A stretch of 64,000 nucleotides of DNA, from assembly GCA_034509925.1 (NCBI GenBank), contig CM067533.1, positions 7,866,035-7,930,034 of the forward strand, given 5' to 3'. The DNA is from Hirudinaria manillensis. Taxonomy: Eukaryota > Annelida > Clitellata > Hirudinida > Hirudinidae. This document shows, in pieces, positions 56,901 through 64,000 of the stretch. Position 1 is the first letter of the stretch. Each line of letters begins with the position of its first letter. The notes under the pieces are model-generated. The model was given only the letters and a program-made list of their open reading frames with translations. It did not search any database and was not told where the DNA came from. Position numbers and translations under genes: made by a program.

Positions 56901-59900
56901 TTTGTATTAACAGGACGTTTGTTTTACGAACGTGACAAGAAATGAACGTGGTGTCATAGTGCATCAAAATAAAGGTTGCATGGCTTCCTCTCAGTGTTCC
57001 TCAGTTTCAGGTTCTTGTTCAAATTCTGGTTGTTTGACTTGCTCTCTGGGATCGTGTTCTCCTGGTAAGTTGATTTTTATGAAATATATTTCTTAGATTT
57101 ATAAATTTGTTAATTTTGTTCTTTAAGGTTGCCCTCCTTATTACTGTCCTTTATGTTCATCTCTTTCTGAATGCGAAACGAATCCTTCGGTCACTCTTTG
57201 CAATCAGGCTACTGTCAGTTCATTTGGTTCAATTCATAATATTGTCAGTTTTTGTATTTACCCTTTTCTTTAATTTACTAGGAATTATGCTTTACAAATA
57301 CCTCAAGAAACGACCGAGGTGTGATAGTTCACCAAAATAAAGGATGCATCCCAGCTGCTCAATGTCCTACTCCGTCCGCTGCCTGCAATAATGGGATCTG
57401 TCTAACCTGTCAAAATGGCTCCTGTGATGGTGGAGGTATTATATTTATTTTATTCTCTGTGTTCTGTTGCAACATTTGGTAATGAAATTTATTTCTTTTT
57501 ACTGTAGTTCCATTTACAACACCTACAGCAGTACCGGCACAAACGACGTATACAGGTATTTTTGGAGTCGTACAATTAGATAACATGTTATGATTAAAGG
57601 AATAAGACGCTCACAGTTAATGGTTGATTACATTAGGTTCATTGCCTGCAAGACCATGCTGTTTCAAGTCTATTTGTCCAATTTGCAAAAATGAATACGG
57701 AGAATGTTCTACTAGTGAAATCATCTATGCAAGCTGTGAAATAGGACTGGTAAATAAAATCGCTTTGATACATTTGATAAAATTTAACAAGAGTTGCTCA
57801 GCATAATGAGGTTAATCTTTAAATTTAAGGATTACTGTAAGAGACAGTATACAATAAGCTTAGCAGGATCAATCATAAGGGACGAGAGATCATGTTCATC
57901 ATTCTCTTCCTGTCCTTCAGGAGAAGATAGATCATTGTATTCTACCAATACGATAGTTACATCGTGTGCTAGTCCAAAGAACTGCGAATATAATCCAGCC
58001 AATTGTAAAGGTGATTTACTGACTCTATCATGTATTTGTACTATGAGAAATTATGTCGTTATTTCAATGCATAAATTAAGTTTTCGTGTTTACATATTAT
58101 CACTTAATGAAACAGAGAAACCGTAAATAATGATATTTTAATTCAATCGTAGTATGTTGAGCCTAGGTTATCGTTTCTATGTCTTATTGACTAGGAAATG
58201 TCTTTAGTCTGTTGAGTTATATAATAATTGTGCACAATCTATGGAATCGAGAGAAAATAATTTATATCAAACTTAATTGGAACATCAGACCCTTGCGCTA
58301 GTTCTCCATGCAAAAACGGTGCTACCTGCAATTCCACCAACGAATTGGACTACAGATGCAAGTGTGACATTGGATGGAAAGGAAAGAATTGCGAAAGTAA
58401 ATATCGCAATCCATTGTTGTAATTATTTTGTTTCATCAAGTTAATTGTTAAGTGTTAAATAGTCAGAAATATTCAACCATATTTAATTTTGTAATTTTTC
58501 TGTTTGAAGGTCTCGGGCAATTTTTCCCATATGGACCAATCTATGGCGACAAGAAATTGCTTTTAAATAATGGCGATGGTGGTTACGCCCAAATTCGATT
58601 TCCGTTGCCTTTTAAATTCGGTTGTCAAAAATATGATAGCTATTTCGTAAGTTATTATTCTCAAGCAGTAATTAATACTTGGCATATAATATATACTTAT
58701 TTTCCATACCACAGGTGAATGTTAACGGATATATCACTTTGGGTAGCACTATGGTAAACCGCAATCCTTCTTCTTTTCCCATAAAAGGAAATCCTGCAAA
58801 CATGGCAATCATAGCTCCATTTTGGTCTGATTTGGATATAAGTTATGGCGATGGAACCATTTATTACAATTGTCACAGTCGACTTAATGAAGATTTTGAC
58901 GATGTGTTTGTCCCCATTGAGAGTTCATTTGTGTTTAATGTGACCGATGAATTCATAAAACGATATAAGGGTGACAGCAGCTTTTCGTCCACAATGGTTT
59001 GCATCATCACTTATTATAAAGTCTCCCCATTTCCAAGTTACTATAAGTACGAAGAGGTTAGTTTAGAGTCGCATTTGAAATTCATTGTGATAGTGAATAA
59101 TTTTGATTGATTCAGTTTCTTTGATACTTGAATAAACTCATAAAAAAATAAAGTTAGAATAACAGTTATTTTGTTGAATTGTAGCAGGCAAGTTTCCAAG
59201 TAGTTCTAGCTTCAGATGCCAGGACTGAAAGGTCTTACACACTTTTTAACTACGAGAATAACAACTGGAAAATATCTGCCAATAGAAAAATATCTCAAGG
59301 GTTTCAATATGAGCAAACGTCTGCGCCACAACCGTCGTATTACGACTTCTTTACATCTATGAAAATGTCAGCACATTATACATATAGAATCCAGGGTCCT
59401 GCAGGTATGTGTCACATTTACCAATATTTCTGCTGTTTATGAATTTATTAATAAATCAAATGTATTCCATATATAGGACCTCAGGGACAGTGGCTCTTCA
59501 ACACAAGCTTTGATAGCGATCAATATTGTCACTCTGATAGAGACGAATATAAATGCAGAATGTGGTCCAATCAGCAATATCAAGAACATAAAGTGTTCTT
59601 TGATAGATATAAAAATTTCGCTCCACCTTGTCCATGTTTTCTATGGCAGGCTAATAATGTCATGTTTAATCCAGTTTTCCGTCAAGCAAAAAATACCTTT
59701 TGCTTCAACATGGCACCTCAAAGAAACGTTTACAACCAATACATTTTGGAAAAGGTAGTCTTACGTGAAATACACGAAATAAATGAAGTATAATTAAAAC
59801 GATTAAAACGAATATTTATTGTAAATTGAATTTTACATAGTCTAATTGTATTATTTTCAGTCATGCTGCTACTCAGAAACATCAGGCAAACTCATCACAG

Positions 59901-62900
59901 AACCCTCCTGGGAAAGTGGGTCAATCTCTTTAAAGCATCCATACATTAGTATGAGAGATGATGAAGCTAAAGAATGGTGCTGTGGAAAGAAGAATGGACC
60001 AGGCTTAAATGGTCGATATCTGGATACGTGCAAATTCTTTTTCAAAGCTCGTCCAATCGACAAATGCGAGAATTATCAACTTCCTCGAAATGGTGAGCAT
60101 CAATGGAGCTTCATTTCGAAATTAAAACATAAATACATTCTAAGGTGCAGCCTCTTGTAAATCTATTTTTAAATTATCATATCATTCTAGATGCAAATGT
60201 CAAAATTCGCAAGTCAGAGAACATATTGAAATTTATTTTTTAGCTTTTTCATTTGGAGAGCCTCATATTATTACTCCGGACAACGCCACCTACGTGTTTA
60301 ATGGACTGGGTGAATATTGGCTCATTAAAGATACACAAAAGCTACTTTTACAAGGAAGAACTGGCAAAGCATGGGATTTAAATGGAATTGACGTAAATTT
60401 CACCGTCTTCACAGCATTCGCAGCTGTTGGAGTTATGGATGGAGTGAATTCATCGAGATTATTTGTCGGTCTCAACAAGGACAGAAATGGTAACCGAGTC
60501 TTATATTTAACATTAAGTAGTATTCTGCCAATTCTGCTACTTGTGTTTTTGTCGTTCTTAGACTTAATAGTGATGATCAACGATACTACGAACATATCTG
60601 ATGTATGGCAAAAATCTGAAGAAAAATCATTCAATGGATTACACATTTGGAAGGATGGAAACTCTCTCGTTGCTATCTATGACTCAGGTAATTAAAGTGA
60701 ACAACAAAAAAGTAGATTTATTATTTAATATACCAAACATATTAACTCCAATACTTATAATGATTGCATAAAACTTCATATTCTTTTTTCAGGCTTTGGG
60801 TTCGAAATAAGTCTCGGGTTCCAACAGTTGTCGTGCTCTCTGATTTTACCCACCAATATGTTGGGTGGTCAAAATTTCAAAGGACTTTTTGGCAACTACG
60901 ATGGTATACCAAATAACGATCTAAATTGCAATCCAGAAAGTCTTCGGTGCAACGCCGAAAAATGTGCGACAATTGATACGTCGAATGTTTCGGAAAAGGA
61001 AATTTATGAATGCGCCCAGACTTGTAAGTAGTTTCTTTATTGAGTTTAGCGGTGAAATTTCGCTATTGTAATATTTTTAAAATGTATTTATTATAGGGAT
61101 GGTCGAAAGAGTAGAAAACACTCTATTTTATTATGAGGATCCAAAAAATAGTGCAGCTTTAAGGAGTCCAGACTTTGTTCCAGAATTTGACTTAAGTGTT
61201 TCAGATGTAGAAATTCCTTCAATAAAGTCAACAATTTGCAATGCATCGGGATCATTTGGTTACAGCGTTGATGCTTGTGTTTACGACTACCTGCGAACCA
61301 GAAACAAAAAATTAGCAGTTGATACTCTCATCACTTCTCAAGATTATTTCAATGCTCAAACATCAAGGGGTACTTTTATGTCAACTTCATTCTGCTAAAT
61401 ATTAACTATTACATAACGACTTGTTATTATATATATTAATACTTTTGCCCCATTCTTAAATTTTTCATCTTGAGTAACATAAAAGATAAAAAATTTACAA
61501 AATAATTTGTTTTCTCAGATACATCAAATATCATCAGAGTAACTGGACCAGAAAATAATCCAATTGACCGTATCAAATGGAACGTTGGAGAGGAGTCATC
61601 CATTGAACTAAAAGTCATTCCTGCCAAGACCATTCCAAATCCCATAATAATGATGAATTTCACTTTGGAAAGTGGAACCAATTATTCATTTCTTCAGTCT
61701 CCAACTGACCTATTGAAGTGGAAATTTACATGGACACCGAAGTCTCTCAGCCCTGTAACACTTAGGTAAGAATTTGCTTAAACATTAGGCTGAGTTAATG
61801 ATTGTTATAATGCTATATTCATTTCGTTATTGCAGCTTTATCGGATCTGATAGCATCAACAACTTCACAGTTCCTCTAAATATCTACATTTCGTTATGCG
61901 ATTGCAATCGACATGGCACTTGTCAATGGACTTTAAGTGATAAAAACGCCAACCAAACCAACTATTTCCAAGTCGCAACTTGTTTCTGCGATCAGAACTA
62001 TATAGGTTAAAATTACATCAATAACCACGATTTCTTTGTATAATTTCTATGTCAATTCCCATATTTACTGTATCCATGCCTTTAGGTGACAGATGTGAAT
62101 CTCCGATAGACCAATGTTTTGGAAAACCATGTGGAAACAGCACCTGCAAAAATCTTTCTCCTGAGGAAGTGGATGAGGAAAATAAGAAGTACAACATTAC
62201 AAACCATCCTGGATACGTGTGTATTAGCTGTGACCCTGGTTTTTCGTACAATGACTTCAAATGTCAAGGTTACAATCATTGTTTATGAGGCATAAATAAT
62301 TTATTTTAGTTTTCGAAATTCAACGTCACTTGCTGAATGAAATTTCATATTTAGATATAGACGAATGCGCGAATTCCAGTCTCAACAATTGCACTACAGA
62401 AGAGGTATGCATCAACAATCAAGGAGGCTACAGTTGTGAATGTTACGATGAAAACAAACCAGCATGTTCAAGTAATTTAATTTATATTATCATATTTAAG
62501 CTTTTATACAAATTTATTTATCCTTAACTTAATTGATTTTGCAAAGGTGATGTAAGTCTAGGTTGGCGAGAGTGATAGAGTTCATTACCCTATGAGTTTA
62601 TTTTGTTGTTTTATAAGTTCACTTGTTTCATTGTGTTATGTACATAATTCTTTGTTTAATATTGTACATGTTCAATTTGCTATATGTTCTTTCATTTGCT
62701 TTGATACCTTAATAAACTCATATTTAAAAAAAAATAGAACACTTTTTTTTTTAAATTTACCTACTATGATTTAAATTTCAGGATGTTATCCCGGACGTTT
62801 TGGCGAAAATTGTGACGATTTCTGCCAATGTCCTGAAGAACATTGCGATTCCTTGAACGGTTGTAGTACGTGTCCAAATCCGGGTTTGACAGGGCCAAAC

Positions 62901-64000
62901 TGCTCCACTAATATAGATGAGTGTTCGATATTGACTCCAAGTCCTTGTTCAGCTAACAGCAATTGTTCTGATAGTTATGGAACTTATGAATGTCTGTGCC
63001 ACTCAGGATATGTTAAGGAATTGGATTCGTGCATTGGTAAGTACGAAGTCTCACTTAGCATTTTTCAATCAAATATGTATTGGTAATATAAACCTACATT
63101 TCAGTGAGAGATGTCTGCTTTTACGACGATGATGGATCGGATCTCATCAGCAAGAACATATCGAGATGCAATTATAACGGAACATGTGTTAATGGAAGTG
63201 TGACATTAAACCATTACGACTGTATTTGCAACGAAGGGTATGAAGGGAGATTCTGTGAGAATAGTAAGTTCACGTCTTCGTTCATTACGCCACTGGTTCT
63301 CAATATAGTAGCGGCATTTTAGTATCTTTAAATGTATCAAATGTATCAATGTATCGTTGACGGTCATCTTTTTATTTAATAGAAATCGATTACTGCAAAA
63401 CGCAACCTTGTCAGAATAACGCAACTTGCTTGTCTCACCTAAGCTCTTATCAATGTCTTTGCCTGAAAGATTATGGAGGGACACAGTGTCAATATTGTAA
63501 GTTGATTGTAATTCTTTGCAAAATTATTTATTTTTTATATGACATTATTTACTTGTATTCAACAGATACAGCCACGTTCACAGAAAGTAAGTACTATTAG
63601 CGCTCAACTTAGACTGTCTTGTAATATTTATTAAATTTTCAAACTCTAACAGCACCAATTCAACAAACTGAGACAGACATGACCTGGCTCGTAATCTTAC
63701 TGGGGACCTTGCTTGGAGTTGCAATACTTGCAATTGCCATACTTCTATCGGTGTGCCTCACAATGAAAGTCTTTGGAAGTCGAAGGAGAAATGAACAGGA
63801 CAGAAATGAACAACGCCAAGTTCAAACTTCCGCTTCACCACAGCAATCAAAAGTCGAGTCGATCCAAACCACAAACAATCCTCTGCCTCTTCCTCCTCCT
63901 CAAAGTTCGACGGTTCCAGTGGTTGGTGTCCAATTGCCTAGACCCCAAAGTAGGGTGTGGAGGGCCGGTTCCAGATGGCTACCTGCTTATATTCCGAGAC
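11863..64000 (+). CDS. giant MUC4-like transmembrane mucin, 3' end outside window
   Basis: A cell-surface mucin: a signal peptide and a very long Ser/Thr-rich ectodomain for O-glycosylation, then Cys-rich and adhesive domains, one transmembrane helix and a cytoplasmic tail. Coding exons: 11863-56469, 56539-56688, 56757-56842, 56914-57064, 57128-57213, 57282-57435, 57508-57555, 57637-57749, 57830-58010, 58289-58396, 58510-58646, 58715-59056, 59188-59404, 59477-59754, 59861-60092, 60244-60489, 60562-60687, 60793-61023, 61097-61369, 61519-61765, 61836-62005, 62086-62268, 62355-62471, 62782-63036, 63105-63263, 63383-63496, 63566-63586 and 63653 onward. Every junction is GT-AG and in phase. The order NIDO, AMOP, VWD, EGF, TM matches the MUC4 family. 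The start has A at -3 and G at +4. Array 1 carries three frame breaks (near 20746, 28274 and 28650), so an uninterrupted protein of about 16,460 residues assumes these are sequence errors. As written, translation would stop at 20784 with a secreted product of about 2,970 residues. Confidence 0.85.
20740..20760 (+). other. frame break 1 in array 1: 14-bp loss
   Basis: After GTTCCAA the sequence jumps directly to ACAACAGAATC, so 14 bp of the 42-bp unit are missing. The frame shifts from the 11863 frame to the next one. The original frame then ends at TGA 20782-20784, while the Thr/Ser frame resumes intact in the new register. It lies about 40 bp after a TPV-type unit. Confidence 0.9.
28268..28280 (+). 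other. frame break 2 in array 1: 1-bp deletion
   Basis: A unit reads CCACTGAGACCACT where all other PL-type units read CCACTGACGACCACT, so one C is missing. The frame that was open now reads a Gln/Asn-rich peptide (LQQNQQQQFQRPLN) until TGA near 28678, while the Thr/Ser frame continues in another register to 28647. Confidence 0.9.
28646..28660 (+). other. frame break 3 in array 1: TAA and 1-bp deletion
   Basis: In the Thr/Ser register TAA stands at 28648-28650 where GAA is expected, and the next bases TCACAACAACAG lack one A relative to the unit. The Thr/Ser frame resumes after this in the register that stays open to 56469. Total loss over the three breaks is 16 bp, so they do not compensate one another. 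Confidence 0.9.
40281..56324 (+). repeat. array 2: 93 full copies plus a partial of a 171-bp mucin repeat
   Basis: The unit encodes 57 residues rich in Ser and Thr, including TAESSISSASIGSTESTS, a variable middle and ESTSASTVSAGTSETTTVP. The first and last unit starts (40281 and 56184) are 15,903 bp apart, exactly 93 x 171, so the array has no net indel. Main variants are VGSTETTTPYSTVSETTATVE, VGSTETTTAYSTVSETTATVE, VPSTESTTAYSTIAETTSTVE and VGSTESTTAYSTIAETTSTVE types. Rare changes recur at exact multiples of 171 bp, showing higher-order amplification. It is GC-richer than array 1 and the flanks. The 94th unit is cut at ACAGTT before the unique sequence. Confidence 0.95.
56325..56688 (+). 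other. unique Ser-rich linker after the arrays (end of exon 1 and exon 2)
   Basis: The last part of exon 1 (to 56469, donor GTAAAT) and exon 2 (56539-56688) encode about 98 residues of non-repetitive, Ser-rich sequence with aromatic and aliphatic residues, for example SSVGIFVTSGL and SIFPLSTAYIS. Exon 1 ends in phase 1, and exons 2, 4, 6, 7, 9 and 10 do the same. No known domain is recognised. It separates the glycosylated rod from the Cys-rich modules. Confidence 0.8.
56757..57064 (+). other. Cys-rich module 1, Ly6/uPAR-like (exons 3 and 4)
   Basis: Two exons (86 and 151 bp, junction phase 0) encode one module that begins SCPPYYCPFCSSDYDC and has a later GVIVHQNKGC. The spacing C-x2-C-x5-C-x7-C-x4-C, then G-C and a further Cys, resembles Ly6/uPAR three-finger domains, known as extracellular protein-binding folds. 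The final part, with CSNSGCLTCSLGSC, has extra cysteines not typical of the family. Assignment to Ly6/uPAR is by eye from the Cys pattern. It could be a lineage-specific Cys-rich fold. Confidence 0.5.
57128..57435 (+). other. Cys-rich module 2, tandem duplicate of module 1 (exons 5 and 6)
   Basis: Exons of 86 and 154 bp with the same intron position and phase as module 1. Residues such as CPPYYCPLCSS, CFTNTSRNDRG and VIVHQNKGC are almost identical to module 1, and the DNA is also alike (CAAAATAAAGGATGCAT against CAAAATAAAGGTTGCAT), so this is a fairly recent duplication of the exon pair. Confidence 0.8.
57508..57555 (+). other. 16-residue Thr/Pro linker exon (exon 7)
   Basis: A 48-bp phase-1 exon encodes VPFTTPTAVPAQTTYT, a short O-glycosylatable spacer between Cys-rich modules 2 and 3. 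It is bounded by ACTGTAG and GTATTT splice sites. Confidence 0.75.
57637..58010 (+). other. Cys-rich module 3, diverged relative of modules 1 and 2 (exons 8 and 9)
   Basis: Exons of 113 and 181 bp again join in phase 0 and end in phase 1. The start PCCFKSICPICKNEYGEC keeps the C-x2-C-x(n)-C pattern and the second exon begins DYCKRQYTISLAGSIIRDER, matching CFTN...RNERG by position. It is longer and more diverged than modules 1 and 2, so an older copy is likely. The Ly6/uPAR relation is inferred. Confidence 0.6.
58011..58288 (+). other. 278-bp intron between Cys-rich module 3 and the first EGF
   Basis: Bounded by GTGATT and an ATCAG acceptor. It contains no open segment with module-like cysteines. 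Nothing else was seen in it. Confidence 0.7.
58289..58396 (+). other. EGF-like domain 1 (exon 10)
   Basis: A single phase 1-1 exon encodes a complete EGF: DPCASSPCKNGATC, then YRCKCDIGWKGKNCE. Six cysteines have the classic spacing, with a G-x-x-G-x-x-C end. It sits just before NIDO. Confidence 0.9.
58510..59404 (+). other. NIDO domain (exons 11-13)
   Basis: NIDO is the extracellular domain shared by nidogen, MUC4 and related adhesion proteins. Family hallmarks are visible: FFPYGPIYGD at the start, a FPLPFKFG strand, YFVNVNGYITLGS, IIAPFWSDLD with YYNC, then FQVVLASD and LFNYEN near the end. Exon 13 follows a tandem TAGCAG acceptor at 59182-59187, so one Gln may be included or omitted. The length, about 230 residues, is normal. 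N-glycosylation is possible at the NVT of VFNVTDE. Confidence 0.88.
59477..60092 (+). other. AMOP domain (exons 14 and 15)
   Basis: AMOP is a Cys-rich extracellular domain of MUC4, SUSD2 and ISM proteins. Visible hallmarks are paired Cys after QYC, the APPCPCFLWQA motif, TFCFNM, SCCYSETSGKL, EWCCGKKN and a final CKFFFKARPIDKCENY. The two exons join in phase 0 and the domain sits between NIDO and VWD as in MUC4. No disruption is seen. Confidence 0.9.
60244..61023 (+). other. VWD domain (exons 16-18)
   Basis: It opens FSFGEPHIITPDNATYVFNG and continues GEYWLIKD, FTVFTAFAAVG, FEISLGFQQLSC and FKGLFGNYDG, the pattern of the von Willebrand type D domain in MUC4 and SUSD2. The usual GDPH, where MUC4 and some gel-forming mucins cleave at Asp-Pro, is GEPH here. 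NNDLNCNPESLRC follows GLFGNYDGIP and then EIYECAQTW leads to the next exon. A 72-bp intron at 60490-60561 separates exons 16 and 17. Confidence 0.9.
60490..60561 (+). other. 72-bp in-frame intron lacking stops (possible exitron)
   Basis: GTAACC...TTCTTAG bounds a segment inside the VWD domain. Its length is a multiple of three and it contains no stop in the coding frame. If retained it would add 24 residues that are strongly hydrophobic (ILPILLLVFLSFL). Family proteins have no such stretch here, so splicing is expected. Confidence 0.7.
61097..61369 (+). other. post-VWD Cys-containing segment (exon 19)
   Basis: This encodes WMVERVENTLFYYEDPKN and continues to FGYSVDACVYDYLRTRNKKL. The equivalent MUC4-family stretch follows VWD, with a W-x-V start, an LF-x-Y motif and a C-x-YD-x(n)-T-x-x-x-A/L helix near the end. 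Function is unknown. Confidence 0.75.
61519..61835 (+). other. beta-rich segment before the EGF cluster (exon 20 and following intron)
   Basis: Exon 20 (61519-61765) encodes IIRVTGPENNPID, IELKVIPAKT and KFTWTPKSLSPVTLR. In MUC4 relatives this region is an alternating hydrophobic, beta-sandwich-like segment ending with L-x-WTP-x(n)-V-x-L. It passes in phase 2 to exon 21, whose first half completes it (NNFTVPLNIYISLC). Possible N-glycosylation sites are NFT and NYS. Confidence 0.65.
61836..63496 (+). other. EGF-like cluster (exons 21-26)
   Basis: At least seven EGF-type modules: CDCNRHGTCQW to CFCDQNYIGDRCE (exons 21-22); DQCFGKPCGNSTC to YVCISCDPGFS (62086-62268); DIDECANSS to YSCECYDE (62355-62471, calcium-binding type); CYPGRFGENCDDFC to LTGPNC, laminin/EGF-like, and NIDECSILTPSPC to YECLCHSGY (both in 62782-63036); CNYNGTCV to GYEGRFCE (63105-63263); and IDYCKTQPCQNNATC to YGGTQCQ (63383-63496). 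Nearly all exons are phase 1-1, so modules could be skipped without frame change. Such domains extend the stalk and can act as ErbB ligands in vertebrate MUC4, which is not shown here. Confidence 0.88.
62472..62781 (+). other. 310-bp intron with A-rich tail sequence
   Basis: The largest intron of the 3' part. Near 62700-62740 it has TTTGATACCTTAATAAACTC followed by an A tract, also found in the intron at about 59120-59150. It could be the end of a small retroposed element. No exon is visible. Confidence 0.5.
63566..63586 (+). other. 21-bp microexon (exon 27) in the juxtamembrane stalk
   Basis: Bounded by TTCAACAG and GTAAGT, it supplies seven residues (YTATFTE including the split codon), phase 1-1. 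Skipping it keeps the frame. It lies between the last EGF and the transmembrane exon, where proteolysis or flexibility could be regulated. Confidence 0.7.
63653..64000 (+). other. transmembrane helix and start of cytoplasmic tail (exon 28, runs off window)
   Basis: After a short Thr/Gln stalk the helix spans about 63685-63759 (LLGVAILAIAILLSVCL), followed by a basic stop-transfer SRRR. The tail is hydrophilic, rich in Gln, Asn and Pro (PLPLPPPQ could bind SH3 domains), and no stop is reached by 64000. It shows a type I topology with the mucin arrays outside. Confidence 0.9.

Noticed and set aside
57107..57340. Plus-strand frame with a hydrophobic start across exons 5 and 6
   Set aside because: It reads exon 5, the intron and exon 6 in a frame that ignores the splice sites. 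The spliced reading gives Cys-rich module 2.
59869..63484. Several 60-120-codon minus-strand frames in the mucin's 3' part
   Set aside because: Each overlaps exons encoding AMOP, VWD or EGF domains on the plus strand and shows no family-like sequence of its own.
11863..64000. Bacterial or yeast Ser/Thr-rich adhesin
   Set aside because: About 27 GT-AG introns and the NIDO-AMOP-VWD-EGF-TM order are animal features.

Overview
This is animal DNA, AT-rich outside its coding repeats, with short GT-AG introns (about 63-310 bp, mostly near 70-80 bp in the main gene). Two animal-type genes are recognisable: an extended synaptotagmin on the minus strand, and a giant MUC4-like membrane mucin on the plus strand with NIDO, AMOP, VWD and EGF domains. 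Compact introns, AT-rich intergenic DNA and this domain set suggest an invertebrate. A sponge or another early-branching lineage is my best guess, but the sequence does not settle it.

Layout. Positions 1-3346 hold the 5' half of an E-Syt gene: seven exons, reading right to left, covering the N-terminal membrane hairpin and the first part of the SMP lipid-transfer domain. It stops mid-domain before the left edge. Positions 3347-11862 are AT-rich with many AAT/ATT runs and no confident gene. One segment at 9204-9482 looks like the second half of a SEA domain.

From 11863 to beyond the right edge runs one mucin gene. Its first coding exon (11863-56469, 44.6 kb) encodes a signal peptide and two Ser/Thr-rich tandem arrays. 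Array 1 has about 675 copies of a 42-bp (14-residue) unit. Array 2 has 93 full copies plus a partial one of a 171-bp (57-residue) unit. At least 27 small exons follow. They encode a Ser-rich linker, three two-exon Cys-rich modules resembling Ly6/uPAR domains, an EGF, NIDO, AMOP, VWD, a beta-rich segment, a run of EGF modules, a 21-bp microexon, a transmembrane helix and a cytoplasmic tail still open at 64000. The predicted chain is about 16,460 residues if array 1 is read through.

The array 1 frame is broken at three places: a 14-bp loss near 20746, a 1-bp loss near 28274, and a TAA plus a 1-bp loss at 28648-28656. All downstream exons look intact and in phase, so assembly or consensus error in the repeat is the likeliest cause, although real alleles are possible.

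The main points of interest are the giant exon, the contrasting evolution of its two arrays, the Ly6-like triplication in a MUC4-type architecture, and a GEPH in place of the GDPH cleavage motif in the VWD domain.
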